Source: Gillisia sp. CAL575 (GTDB taxonomy: Bacteria > Bacteroidota > Bacteroidia > Flavobacteriales > Flavobacteriaceae). From it: 64,000 nucleotides of DNA. The position numbers were made by a program, and so were the translations under genes. Location of the stretch: NCBI RefSeq assembly GCF_000403785.1, contig NZ_APHJ01000022.1:62001-126000 (forward strand), read 5' to 3'. Shown here piece by piece: positions 63,991 through 64,000 of this stretch (positions within the stretch are counted from its first letter, which is position 1; each line of letters starts with the position of its first letter). A model generated the notes under the pieces. It had not been told where the DNA came from, ran no database searches, and worked only from the letters and a program-made list of their open reading frames with translations.

Positions 63991-64000
63991 TTATAATTAA

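Noticed and set aside
1-64000. CRISPR array, rRNA or tRNA genes
   Set aside because: No regularly spaced repeats, no rRNA-like conserved blocks and no tRNA cloverleaf with a T-loop GTTCRA signature were noticed; a tRNA or Rfam scan would settle it.

Overview
The window looks like chromosome of a marine or soil Flavobacteriaceae bacterium (Bacteroidota), of the Gramella/Christiangramia/Zunongwangia kind. Evidence is the AT-rich base use, Bacteroidota promoter boxes (TTG, 17-23 nt, TAnnTTTG) before several genes, a type IX secretion type B tail, families largely confined to flavobacteria (DUF6952, DUF6090, DUF4369-thioredoxin lipoproteins) and LytS/LytTR signalling. The genus is an inference; no rRNA or tRNA gene was found in the window.

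Left and middle part, about 1-40 kb, is mostly core. It holds a 5'-truncated glycosyltransferase overlapping tsaC and the CCA-adding enzyme; heme A synthase; a nucleoid-associated protein converging on an unknown gene with a hairpin made of both gene ends; an ABC exporter pair; a T9SS-secreted PKD protein; uvrB; a DUF2254 membrane protein coupled to a secreted esterase; two large exported hydrolases (DUF885, CocE/NonD); the block FMN reductase-pabB, tilS-dsbD; a DEAD-box helicase; a REP-like palindrome; a LytS/LytTR pair; lpd; Lrp divergent from a PLP lyase; deoC broken by a TAA; an NhaC antiporter; and a peroxide-defence run (2-Cys peroxiredoxin, thioredoxin, DUF6952, then Tpx-DgkA). Tpx has only one cysteine.

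Right part, about 40-64 kb, is accessory. Apart from a plus-strand pair at 46.3-51.0 kb (a very large FG-GAP/ASPIC-UnbV lipoprotein overlapping a vanadium-haloperoxidase-like lipoprotein), nearly all genes lie on the minus strand: small membrane proteins, outer-membrane barrels, alpha/beta hydrolases, two coupled beta-lactamase-fold hydrolases, acetyltransferases and unknown secreted proteins. They are separated by AT-rich gaps that repeat a few motifs (GTAGGG, a 42-bp block around TCTCTAAA, TAACGGTC).

This part also carries many broken genes. Conceptual repair of one or two bases restores a lipoprotein at 43 kb, a DUF4369-thioredoxin protein at 60-61 kb, a DUF6090 protein at 62-63 kb and a membrane protein at 63.4-63.9 kb; a secreted gene at 57.5 kb is a shell. 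The tail therefore reads as an accessory segment in turnover. The candidates for something little described are the haloperoxidase/beta-propeller lipoprotein pair, the recurring intergenic module, and several small or unusual proteins: an EF-hand between membrane helices, a thioredoxin fold without cysteines, and short membrane proteins.
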